NCBI GenBank assembly: GCA_021828405.1
Contig: JAKARZ010000005.1
Span: forward strand, 13,305 to 77,304
From: Bacillota bacterium
Lineage (GTDB): Bacteria; Bacillota_E; Sulfobacillia; Sulfobacillales; JAIMBI01
Length of the DNA: 64,000 bases
Direction of reading: 5' to 3'
The notes under the pieces were generated by a model. That model had not been told where the DNA came from. It ran no database searches and worked only from the letters and a program-made list of their open reading frames with translations. Below are positions 25,839-35,500 of this stretch, in pieces. A program made the position numbers and the translations under genes. Each line of letters begins with the position of its first letter. The stretch's first letter is position 1.

Positions 25839-26435
25839 ACTGACCCGGCGGCCTGGAGGCCACCGCCCGCGGGAGTGGACGGACTGGCAGGTCAAATATC
25901 GGAAGTCGGCCCGCACGACAGGAGGCGACGCCGTGCGCTGGCGGGAGGGCGGTCCTTCACGAGGGGGCGTGCTCCGGGGCCAGCAACATCCACACCATAT
26001 CCCCCTGGGACGACGTTGCGACCGCCGCGCCGGCGACGTACGGACACGCTCTTGCAGGACAGCCCCGCCGCACGACGCGGCCTAAGCCGCGGTCACCCGG
26101 GAAACGACCTACCTTCGGGATCACGACACCCGGCTCTACGATCCGACCTATCGGGCGGAGGACTCCCCTTCGGGTCTGGCCAAGTGGAAAGCGCCTGCAC
26201 GGTGTGCCTCAACAACGCTTGGCCCAAGCGGGCAGGCGGTGGCCACCCTGCGCGTCCGTCACCGGGTGGGGGACGCGGGATCCGCTCTGGGCGACGGGCA
26301 TCCCGGGGACCGCGGCATAACACAAAAGTGAGGTACACCCACCCGGCGCTCGTCCCTTGACAATTCTCTTTGTGATCCATTGGGCATGTGCAAATGTATT
26401 GGGCATTGGTTCAACCCGGCTCCAAGGGAGCGATC
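25839..26435. other. Intergenic region, mostly non-coding
   Basis: About 600 bp without a convincing gene. A plus-strand piece near 26110-26330 reads YLRDHDTRLYDPTYRAEDSP and may be a gene remnant, but I recognise no family. TTGACA at 26357-26362 could be a -35 box for the MFS gene, though no good -10 follows at 16-18 bp. Confidence 0.4.
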
Positions 26436-27620
26436 GTGTGCGCCCCCACGCTGTTGAGACGTTGGCCGTACTCAGGGCTTTATGGCGCGACGGCCGTGGT
26501 CTATGCCGCCACCGCCATGTTCCGCATCGAGCTGGTGTGGGTGCTGCTGCAGGCCACGGGGTCCGCAATGGGCGTCGCCCTGGGACTCGTGGCCATGGAG
26601 TTGCCCCTGTTCGTCGTGGGCATCTTGGGCCCCGAGCGGCTGGGACGCGCCCACCGGCGCATAGCGGTGCTGCCCCTCTAGATGGGGGCGGTGCTGCTGC
26701 TGGCCGCCCTAGGCCTGCACGTGACCGCCGGGGCGGTGCTCCTTCTGGTGGTGCTGGCGCTGTTGCAGGGCTGGTGGGACGGCCTCTTGATTCCCCTCCT
26801 GCAGTCACGTCTCATGAACTATCCCGATGACGCGCCCCGCACCCACCGGTCCGCGGACTTTGAGGTGGCGTCGCGGGTCGGCATGATTGCCGGGCCGGTG
26901 GTGGCTGGGGTGCTGTTGGCTGGCCCCGGTCGCACCGTCGCACTGGGGGCCGCTGGGGTCCTCATGATGGCGGCGGCCGGGCTCCTGGCCAACAATCCCC
27001 TGGTGAGGGTACCTGCCAAGTCCACCGCGGTGGGATCATCCTCCGCCGTGACCGACTTGGCGGGCAGCATTGCGGCGGTCCGCGCCCGGCCCTGGCTCTC
27101 CCTGGCACTAGGGGTGCGCGGAGTGTCGAATTTTCTCTGGCCCGCCTTCACCATTGGGATCCCGCTCTTGGTGCTGAGTCCCTGGCATGCGGGGGCGGCG
27201 GGGTACGGCGTGCTGCGAGCGCTGTGGGGTGCCTCCACGGTGGGGGCGACCCTGCTGCTCACCACCCCAGCCATCCTGGGCCGACTCCGATCCGCGTACT
27301 TTGTGTCCTGGGCCGTGTCGGGTCTCGGCTTCTTGACCCTGGCCGCCTCACCCGCATATGGCTGGGCCATTGGCGCGACTCTGATGGGTGGCATGGGCAG
27401 CCCGTTGGTGCATGTGGCGTTGGACAGCGAGATTGGCGAGCACATCCCGCCCGCTCAGCAGGGCCACGTGTTTGCGCTGCAGCGCCTGGTCATGTCGGCC
27501 CTCACCCTCATCGGCCTCGCGGTGCTGGGACAGGTGGTGGCGGTGCTGGGGGCGGCGGCGCTGGGACTCGTGTGGCACCCTCGTCAGCGCGCCGTCCGCG
27601 ACGCAACCAGGGCGGCTTAG
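26436..27620 (+). pseudogene. MFS permease interrupted by an in-frame TAG
   Basis: Twelve-helix-type transporter of about 394 residues, close to the MFS norm. The reading frame continues on both sides of a TAG at 26679-26681: upstream ends RRIAVLPL and downstream resumes MGAVLLLAALGLHV, in the middle of a helix. Everything else stays open, so one C-to-T change of CAG (Gln) explains it. Start GTG 26436 behind AAGGGAGCGATC. Translation could restart at the ATG right after the stop, but that would lose the first helices. Substrate unknown. Confidence 0.75.
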
Positions 27621-27955
27621 GGCCCCCCGGTCCGGTGCAGCCAAACCGTCAGCGTTCGCGGGAAGGCGGAGCCCGAAGGAGCATAGACGAGGTTCACCGA
27701 CACGGTACCCATGCCCCGCTGCCATCCTGCCTGGATTCCCTCCCACAGGACCCAGGACACCCGGGTCACCGGGCGTCCGCTTCGAATATGCCGGTACGCT
27801 TGGTACAGGGCATCCTGCACCACCTCCTCGGCCGCCTGCCGGTCGTCCACCAGCGAGACGGCGAGCCCCAGCAGCGCCACGCCATGTTCAGCCGCCAGCC
27901 GCTCGACCGCCTGCTCGGCTGCCGGATCCGGATCGTGGCCCCCCGGTCTGTCCAC
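27617..27955 (-). CDS. Small protein with sigma-70 region-2-like helix
   Basis: 112 residues. The middle part (LLGLAVSLVDDRQAAEEVVQ, then DALYQAYRHI) looks like region 2 of an ECF sigma factor. The DNA-binding region 4 is absent, and the tail (TVSVNLVYAPSG onwards) is beta-like and unfamiliar. GTG start with AGGAGAGG just upstream, so it looks translated. It overlaps the end of the MFS gene by 4 bp, tail to tail. Could be a degraded sigma factor or an accessory protein. Confidence 0.55.
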   Translation of the reverse strand: MDRPGGHDPDPAAEQAVERLAAEHGVALLGLAVSLVDDRQAAEEVVQDALYQAYRHIRSGRPVTRVSWVLWEGIQAGWQRGMGTVSVNLVYAPSGSAFPRTLTVWLHRTGGP

Positions 27956-29300
27956 TTGCCACCTCTCCTACATATCAAAGGGGATTCGGGCGCCAAAGGT
28001 TCAGTCGCTCCCCCACTTCGTGGGCTCCTCCGTTCGCGGTCAGGCGTGGCGCGGAGAGCGTCAGGGGAGCGGTGCTTTGACTATACTGACGACCATGAAA
28101 AACGGCCACGGCTGGTCACCATCCCCGGACGAGACCGCCAGCCAGATCCAGACCCACGCAACGGCCTGCCCCGTCTTCGGCGTCTCAGGGTACGGCGATG
28201 CCGGCAAGTAACATGTCCGGCGCATCGATCACGGAGGCGGCCGGCAATTCTGCGGACGTCTCGCCGTCGGGGACCCCACCATGTGAATCCGAACCGCCAG
28301 CGGCTAAAACGGCCCATCCCAAATCGGGTTCACGAAATGGAATCCACATGGTGGAAAGGCGGGATTGGACAGCCTGTCGCCTGAACCCGCTGAGGCGCAC
28401 ACGGACGGTGCCACCGGTAAAACAGACAGGCCCCGACGTGCTGTCGCGGCACACTGGCAGACGATGAGAAAGCAGCAGTCCCCGACCTTGAAGACTCCGC
28501 AGGTGCGGCCGAGTATGGGATCGTCCCCGGGCGGCGGCGGCCGGAGGCCGTCGACCACCTGCCGGACCTGTTCGCGGACCCGGCGGCGGCGGCCCGCCAG
28601 GTCGAGCGGGTGTCTCTCCTACCGTCCCCGTCCCCTCGCCGCCCGCGACCGTGGCTTGGTGTCCCCGAATCGACGAGCACGACGCGGCACTCCCGTTTTT
28701 GGGACTCGCGGCAACTGCCCGTGGTCGTGCGACAGGAGGACCATAGGGTGAATCGGCCGCGAATCCAACGCGCAATGCCGACGATGGGAAACCCGGGCCT
28801 CGCCCCGGAGGGGGCCCTGGGGTATCCCGACGTGTGGCAGGGGTGCGGCCACGTAGCCCAATCATGGGTGGGGCCTCGATATTCCCGATATCCGCCTGCG
28901 CGGCCTGCAGCTCTCCGGGAAGCCGTGGCGGCCTCGTCTCCCTATAGATGGGGAGGTCGGAGCGGTCGGAGCCCCTCTCGTTCCCGTTTAAGTAGCAGGC
29001 GGCCGCTCAAGCTCTGGCGCAGGCCCAGCCCTACCCAGCGCGCCTCACGGCGGCTTGGGTGGCGAACAGCGGGGTTGGGCGCATCGGGCGTTCGCCACAT
29101 TTTCTCCGCACGCTTGTGTCGGAGGGTGAAGTACGAGAAGGTGTCCTTGAATGACCAGCGCCCCCCGGGAAACCCCCGCCGGGCCTCGCCCCTGACATTG
29201 TCCAATACCTGGCGGCCGCACCAAGCACTCCCGGCGAGGAGGCAGAGCGGAACTACGATAGGTCGATCGGTGGTCGTGACGACCGGGCCCACTTTAAAGC
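27956..29300. other. Poorly coding region of about 1.3 kb
   Basis: No gene could be assigned. A TATACT at 28082-28087 stands 7 bp before an ATG at 28095 that opens only a 38-codon frame (to 28211, ending YGDAGK), perhaps the start of a lost gene. Around 28480-28890 the plus strand has two frames with coding-like stretches (for example PEAVDHLPDLFADPAAAARQ) that I cannot match. A minus-strand stretch near 29140-29200 (GGRWSFKDTFSYF) hints at a transposase tail, weakly. Confidence 0.4.
28082..28087 (+). promoter_or_regulatory. -10 box before an orphan start codon
   Basis: TATACT lies 7 bp before the ATG at 28095, the same leaderless geometry as at 4.2, 5.4, 9.4 and 20.6 kb. The frame that follows is only 38 codons, so the gene it served may have been lost. 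Confidence 0.4.
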
Positions 29301-29333
29301 AAGCGCGAAGAAAGCGCGAAGAAAGCGCGAAGG
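29301..29333. repeat. 11-bp tandem repeat, three copies, before the arginase-family gene
   Basis: The unit AAGCGCGAAGA is repeated three times (29301-29311, 29312-29322, 29323-29333 with one change). It leads straight into the AGGAAGGAG ribosome-binding site of the next gene. Confidence 0.8.
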
Positions 29334-29348
29334 AAGGAGAATGTGACG

Positions 29349-30224
29349 ATGAAGGTGCAGATCGTAGCCGTGCCGTACGCGAATGACATTGCCAAGTGGG
29401 GCTACGCCCAGGGTCCCCAGTTTCACCTCCAGCACGGGCTCATCGACACCCTAAAGCAGCACGGGCTCACGGTGCTGGATCCGGTGTACGCGAGTCTTCC
29501 CATCCCCGAACGCACGCGAGATGTGGTGACTAATCTCGGGCGGCTGAACCAGTCGGAGTCCGACCTCGTGAGCGCGGCATTGCAAGACCCGGAGACGGTC
29601 GTGCTGGCCCTCCAGGGCGACTGCACGCATGCACCCGGGGTTGCTGGCGGCATCTACCGGACCTTCGGCGGTGTGGGCATGGTGTGGTACGACGCCCACG
29701 GCGATATCAACACGATGGCCACAACTCAGACGGGGCTCTGGGGCGGCATGCCGTTTGCCGTCACGCTTGGCTGGGATCTTGACGACTGGCGCGAGGCGAC
29801 CGGGCAGCAGGAACCGATTCCCGCTCGGGCAGCAGCGCTCTTCGGCACAAGCGACCTCGACCAAGCAGAGATGGCCGCCATCGCACGTGAGGGCCTAATG
29901 CACCTCGACGCGCGTGCGCTAAACCGGGAGTCGACGCATGCCACGCTTGCCCCGCACCGGGACGCGGCGCCGGCCTGGTATCTGCACATCGACATGGACG
30001 TGGCAGGCCCGGAGGTACCGGGCGTCAACACGCACGCCCCCTACTGGCCGTCGCGCGCGGATCTCATCGACTCCTGCCAGGCGACCGCCGCCACAGTGCC
30101 GGTGGTGGCTTTTTCGATTGCCGCGGTTAACCCGAACGGGGATCCCGAGGGATACTCGGCACGGCTCGGGCGCGACCTTGCCGTCGCAATCCTGGACGGC
30201 ATCACAGAGCAGCGCGGGATCTAA
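29349..30224 (+). CDS. Arginase/ureohydrolase-family protein with altered metal ligand
   Basis: 293 residues of the arginase fold. Metal-binding motifs are WYDAHGDINT (the DAHxD motif, near residue 116) and LHIDMDVAGPEVPGVN (the DxD motif, near 215). The first motif, usually GGDHS, reads LQGDCTHAPG, so the metal-binding His is replaced by Cys, as in some non-arginase members. The true substrate is therefore uncertain (arginine, agmatine or another guanidino or formimino compound). ATG 29349 behind AGGAAGGAG; a GTG six bases earlier is possible. 25 bp before the amidinotransferase gene, surely one operon. Confidence 0.82.
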   Translation: MKVQIVAVPYANDIAKWGYAQGPQFHLQHGLIDTLKQHGLTVLDPVYASLPIPERTRDVVTNLGRLNQSESDLVSAALQDPETVVLALQGDCTHAPGVAGGIYRTFGGVGMVWYDAHGDINTMATTQTGLWGGMPFAVTLGWDLDDWREATGQQEPIPARAAALFGTSDLDQAEMAAIAREGLMHLDARALNRESTHATLAPHRDAAPAWYLHIDMDVAGPEVPGVNTHAPYWPSRADLIDSCQATAATVPVVAFSIAAVNPNGDPEGYSARLGRDLAVAILDGITEQRGI

Positions 30225-30249
30225 CCGCACCGACGAAAGGGGACGGACC

Positions 30250-31194
30250 ATGCATGTGTTCGGGGATCGGTGGCTTGCGGACGAACGCCCGTTTGCCGAA
30301 AACCAGGACGAACTCTGGGGAGACTTCTACTGTGACTCGGAGGTCGGGGTACTGCGCTCGGTGCTGATGCACCGACCGGGCCCCGAGCTTGATCTCATCA
30401 CCCCCGCTACCTATCAGGACTGGCTGTTTGACGCCCCGGTTGACGCCGGCCGATTCCGCGAGCAGTTCGACCGGTTGGTGGAGATCTACCGGGAACACGG
30501 TGTCACGGTCCACCTCATGGAAGGCCAGCGACACGACCGTCCGAACGCCGTCTACATGCGCGATCTGTACACCATGACGCCGGAGGGTGCGCTTCTCGCG
30601 CGGCCGGCGACGGTCCAGCGACGGGGGGAGGAGCGGGCCGTGGCCCGCAATCTTCTCCGGCTCGGCGTACCCGTCTTAAAGACCGTGAACGGTCATGGGT
30701 ACTACGAGGGGTCGAATGTCATGTGGATGGACCGGCGAACCTGCCTCATTGGCACGTCCAGCCGCACCAACCCGGATGGCGCCCGCCAGGTAATAGAGGA
30801 ACTCCGCACGCTCGGTGTGGAAACCATCATCCCCATTCAATGCCCCTACGGACAGATTCACATCGACGGGTTTTTGAGCGCGGTCGACTATCACGTGCTC
30901 GTCATCTCCCCGTGGCTCGTCACCTGGGACCTGCGGCGCACCCTGCTGGACCGGGGCTTCACCCTCATCGAGGACACAAACCTCGACGAAGTGGGGCGTC
31001 TCGGCACCAACTTCGTCGCGCTCGGGCCGCGCCGGGTCGTGATGCCGGCGGGATTCCCCGAGTCGCAGACACTCCTCGAAAAGAACCGGGTCGACGTCAT
31101 CACGATCCCGTTTGACGAGGTGCTCCGGGGCGGGGGCGCGGTGCACTGCATGACAGGTTTCATCAAACGGGATCCCATGGGCCCTGCGGACTGA
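30250..31194 (+). CDS. Amidinotransferase/DDAH-family guanidino-modifying enzyme
   Basis: 314 residues of the penta-alpha/beta-propeller family (arginine deiminase, DDAH, amidinotransferase). Visible elements: LMHRPGPELD, NAVYMRDLYTM (the xMRD motif), EGSNVMWMD, the catalytic His-Asp region QIHIDGFLSAVD and the nucleophilic Cys in GGGAVHCMTG near residue 302. ATG 30250 behind AAAGGGGACGG. Together with the arginase-like partner it suggests breakdown of arginine or another guanidino compound. Whether it hydrolyses or transfers the amidino group cannot be told. Confidence 0.85.
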   Translation: MHVFGDRWLADERPFAENQDELWGDFYCDSEVGVLRSVLMHRPGPELDLITPATYQDWLFDAPVDAGRFREQFDRLVEIYREHGVTVHLMEGQRHDRPNAVYMRDLYTMTPEGALLARPATVQRRGEERAVARNLLRLGVPVLKTVNGHGYYEGSNVMWMDRRTCLIGTSSRTNPDGARQVIEELRTLGVETIIPIQCPYGQIHIDGFLSAVDYHVLVISPWLVTWDLRRTLLDRGFTLIEDTNLDEVGRLGTNFVALGPRRVVMPAGFPESQTLLEKNRVDVITIPFDEVLRGGGAVHCMTGFIKRDPMGPAD

Positions 31195-31355
31195 CGAACG
31201 CTGAGGAACCCCGTCACAAGAGTTAACCCCAAAGCAAAGGAAATGAATCGGTGGGTGACGAAGAATCCTGACCGCTTAATGCGGAAAGGGGTTCGTCCCG
31301 AGGCATTAACGGATGGGCACGGCGGCCGCAGGAATTCGGGCCCGGTGGAGGGCCA

Positions 31356-32492
31356 TGAGTGGGGAATACAACGAACGGACCCGGCGCCTGGCCGCCACCG
31401 CTGAGGCGAGGCGCTAGGGCGTGGCGGGATCGCGGTCGTGGCGGAGGTCACCGGGCTCGACCGCGCGACGATTTGCTGCAGCCTCGTCGACTGGGCCCAT
31501 CCCGACCGGTTGTCCCCGCGGGGCGGCAACGACGGCCCGACGGGGGCGCAAGGCGTGACGACCAACGACCTGAGGCTTGCGGCCGCCTTGCTCGCCCCGG
31601 TCAAGCCGACGACCCGGGGCGACCCTGAATCGCTGGTGCGGTAGACGTGCCAGAGCGGCCCTCAGCTGGCCGCGGCCCTGCGACAGCAAGCCACCCGGTG
31701 AGCCCCTCCACCGTGGGCGCCTGCGGCACGCGGCCGCCTTCCGTCTCCAACCCCCGGCAAGATGATGGAATGCCGAGCCCCGCATCCCAACCGCGATGCC
31801 CAGTTCCACGCCAGCGCGGCCCGCACGGCCGCGAACCCGTGATCTCGGTGGACGCCACGAAAAAGGCGTGGATTGGGCCGTTCAAAACCGGCGGCCAGGC
31901 GTGGCAACCCGTGGCCCCGCCCGAGCGGGTGCCGGTGTACGACTTCCCCCGTCTCGCGGAGAGCAGGCCACCCCGGATCGCCTTGATGACCTGAACCGCC
32001 ACGCGGGCGGGGTAACCGTCGGGAGCGACCACGACACGGCCCCGTGCGCCGTCGCGTCCATCCGGCGCTGGGGGACCGACCGAGCCGGCCCCAATATCCC
32101 GGGAAGACGACCGTGACCATCGTGGCCGACGGCGGCGGCCGCCACGGCTACCGCGTGGGCCTGTGGAAGGCGGAGCATAGCGCTTGGCGACGGACCTGGC
32201 CCTGACGATCCCGGTCCGTCACCTCCCCCCGGCAGCAGCCAGGGGAACACGATCCGGCCCCGGTTATTCAGCGTGCTCAGCCGCGACTGCCGCGCCGCCC
32301 GCTGACCCGCTTCGAAACCTTGGTCCCGTGCATCGCCAGCGCCACCACGACCACCGGTCTGACCGTCCATGCGGAGTACGACCAGGGCTCCGATCCGACC
32401 GGGACCGTCGTGACGGACGAAGCCTTCCACGCGCTCCCTGTCACGCGGGAGCCTTTCATGGCGAACTATACCATTACGCCATGATGACATGA
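31356..32492 (+). pseudogene. ISAzo13-family transposase, heavily degraded
   Basis: Pieces in all three plus frames follow the order of ISAzo13-type DDE transposases: YNERTRRLAATAEA, IAVVAEVTGLDRATI, TRGDPESLVR, then EPVISVDATKKAWIGPFK with GGQAWQP, VGSDHDTAPCAVASIRRW, VADGGGRHGYRVGLWKAE, and the terminal AFHGELYHY. There are at least four frameshifts and several stops. Element ends were not found. It separates the arginase/amidinotransferase pair from the giant surface protein. Confidence 0.75.
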
Positions 32493-32513
32493 TTATGACG
32501 GGGTTCCGAAGAC

Positions 32514-32551
32514 TGGGGACGGAACTCCTGTCAGCCAGGGATCCGTCCCCA
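32514..32551. terminator. Hairpin downstream of the surface-protein gene
   Basis: A perfect 10-bp stem, TGGGGACGGA (32514-32523) with TCCGTCCCCA (32542-32551), has an inner CCTG/CAGG pairing in its 18-base loop. It lies 12 bp after the stop of the minus-strand surface-protein gene. No T-run follows, so it may be a terminator, an mRNA stabiliser or the end of the neighbouring mobile element. Confidence 0.5.
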
Positions 32552-32562
32552 CTTCCGACTGC

Positions 32563-35500
32563 TTACGGCTGGTGCGTGATGAACCGGTAGTACACCCCAT
32601 TGACGATCACCCACAACGTGAAGGTCTCAGGCGTAATGGAGGTGCTCCATCCACTGCTGCTGGATTTCTCGGCTATTTCGATATACACCGAATCTGCGGA
32701 CGAGGTGTTGTTGTCGCTGATCCACTGACCATCGTAGCTGTACAAAAGAGAGACCGTGCTCGAAGTTGGCCCCGCAAATGTAAAGCCGGCATACGCGTAG
32801 CTAGGGCTTCCGCTAACTACCGACGTGCCAATGTCGATATACCAGTTGGGCCACGGCTCCTCCCAGTTGTACTGATTGATCGGGTTAGGCCAGACGGCCA
32901 CCTCGCTAAACCCAGGGGCGGTACCGCTCATCGTGTCAAAGACAGTGTTAAGGGCCGGTGTTTCGACCCAGTAGACGCCCCCCGAATAGGTCGCAAAGTC
33001 GGTCCACTGTGAGGCATATTGCGCGGTCGTTATGCCACTCAGTTCAGGATAGATCTCGATTGTACCCGACCCGCTGGAATTCCCCGCTCCTTTCTCATAG
33101 GCCGCGTTTGGCGACAGCCAGTTCGAGGTGGTCACCATCATGCTGGAGGAGATCGAGCCGCTGGTAGCCGCCGACACCAGCGCGGTGATGAAGGCCTCCC
33201 CGTTTAGGACGCTGTCCACCGCACTTGCTGAGGTCGTTACAATGAAATCGTTGGAGGGCACCATTTGCGCACCGACGGAGCCGGACCCGATCGTCACCGT
33301 CAGGGCCACCGTGCCGCTGCCGGTCACCACCGCGGCGCTGGGGATCAAGGTCCCGCCGGTCACCGTGCTGTCCAGCACGGTAAACGCGCCGGGCGTCGCC
33401 ACCGTAGCGGAGGCCAGGGCCGCCCCATAGGTGTCGTAGTTGAGGTCGATGACCATTGAACCGTTGGTGCTGGTCGTAGCTCCCGTGAACGATGCCATGA
33501 CGCCCGCCGTTGCAACCGCCTGGTCGGCCAAGTCGAGGCCGAGCGATGGCAACGACACCTTCGCCGGCGCGCTGCTCACCATCCACACATTGGCCGACGA
33601 CTGGCCCGGCTTGATGTCCACCACCATCGACGACGAACTCACCCCACCATTTGCGGCCTGCCAGTACTCGCCGCCCGGCAACACGGGCAGCTCCACCGCT
33701 AACGGCGTGGTGCCCGTCACGTCAATGGGGTCGCCTCCCGCGTCCACGTTCACGACCTGCAGTTCCACCGGCGTGTTCGCCGGCAGCGGGATCTCGTTGA
33801 CACTGCTCACGTGCTGCCCGTTGTACTCGATCCACGGTGTCGTGATGGGCGTGCCTGGCACCACGGTGATCTGGAAGCTCGCCGACGGCATGGCCGCGTT
33901 GGACACGTCCGTCACGGTGACGGTGGCCGTGCCGGCCATCCCTGCGTACAAGCCACCGGCGAAGCCACCCGTGACCCCCTGTACCGCCGTTACCGTGCCG
34001 CTGCTGGGTGGAGAGATGATTTCGCTGCCCGACGCGGCTGCGCCCGCCCCGAAGCTCACCACCCCGGAGTTGCTGGACTGGAACAGAATCTCGTCGTAGG
34101 TGTTACCCGACGCGACGGCGCCCAGCGCATTCTCCAGCGTGGCCGTGAGACTGTCCAGCGGCGTCCCCGCCGTGACCCGCGTCTGCTCGCCACCAAGCGA
34201 GAGGGTGGTGGCGTAGTTCGACGGCGATACCACCGTGTAGACGGCCCCGTCTTCCTCCATCTTCGCCGCGCCCGAACTGGCCACCTGGAACGTCGCGCCG
34301 ACGGTGGCGCTGCTCAGCACCTGCATGGGAATCGACGCAATGCCCTGGCTGTTGGTAAACGCCTCATAGGTGTCCCCTGCCTGGTTCGCCCCGTTCGGCA
34401 AGGCCGCCACCCCGCCGTCCACCAGCGTGAACCAGATGGGCTGGCCCGCTTCCGGCACGGCATGGCCGTACTGGTCGGTCAGCTGCGCCGACACCATCGC
34501 GGTCTCGCCCGCGGTGACGGTCGCGCTCTGGAGCGCGTGGGAGTCGTCGAAGATCGCGGTGAACCGAGGCAAAGACTCGGTGTACCCGGGCTCGGGTGCA
34601 GCAAACGTCCACATGGTGGTGCCCGCCAGTGCTGGGGTGAGGGCCGTGTCCGCCACCTTGATGGTCACAGGCTCTCCGTCCCCATGGGCGAACGTGTAGA
34701 CCCCAAACTCGAATTGTCCGTTGGTGGTGGACACGGCACTCAAGTTGCTCGGGGCCGGACCGAACTTCACCGCACCGAAGACCATGCCGGAGCCGGTCGC
34801 GGACACCGTGCTGTAGCCCAAGATCGCGTTCGGATTGCTGGTGGAGGAGTTGTCCGTCACGACAAAGGTGGCGGCCGCCCCCAACCCTAGCGAGATCGTG
34901 TTGCCGCTCGCGTCCACGACGTCCGCCGCATACACCGTTGTGCCCGAGACCGTGGCCACAGGCCGCACCGTCACCGCCGCCGGTACCCCTACCTCCACCA
35001 CCGGGATGCTGATAGACGCGGCATTGAGCGGCGTGACCGTGGGATCCTCACTCTGCGCCGTCACCGTGATCGTGCCGTTGGACCCGTTCTCGCTGTACAC
35101 CGTCACCGGGACCTGGAACGTGCCGGACGCCACTTCGATCGTCGCCGTCGTCTGGCTGCTCGACGCCGAGAAGCTCGCACGTGCCGTGCCGCTCAGCGTC
35201 AGGTTCACGTACTGGCCATTCGCCGTGGTGTACGGGGCCCCGGTGCTGTCTTTCAACTGCACCCACACCGTCGTGCTGCTCTGCGCGTTGCTCTCGAGGT
35301 TCGGCAGCGTCGACTGCAACCCCAGGCTGTTGTCACTCGGCGCCGTGGTCATCACCGTGGCGCTGCCGTAGGTCACGTTGGCCACTTGTGATTGCGTCGC
35401 GACGCCTCCTGCCCCAGAGGTGCTGGAGACAAGGTTGTCGGTCGCAAAATCGTACGTGTAGTTCCCATCAATACTTGGTGCGCTTATCGCAACGCTCCCC

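Noticed and set aside
29140..29200. Possible transposase tail (GGRWSFKDTFSYF) on the minus strand
   Set aside because: Only a short match to an RWSxExTF-type motif, with no other transposase motif in reach.
29341..29346. ATG directly followed by TGA before the arginase-family gene (start-stop)
   Set aside because: Could be a minimal uORF, but it overlaps the gene's own ribosome site and GTG; chance is as likely.
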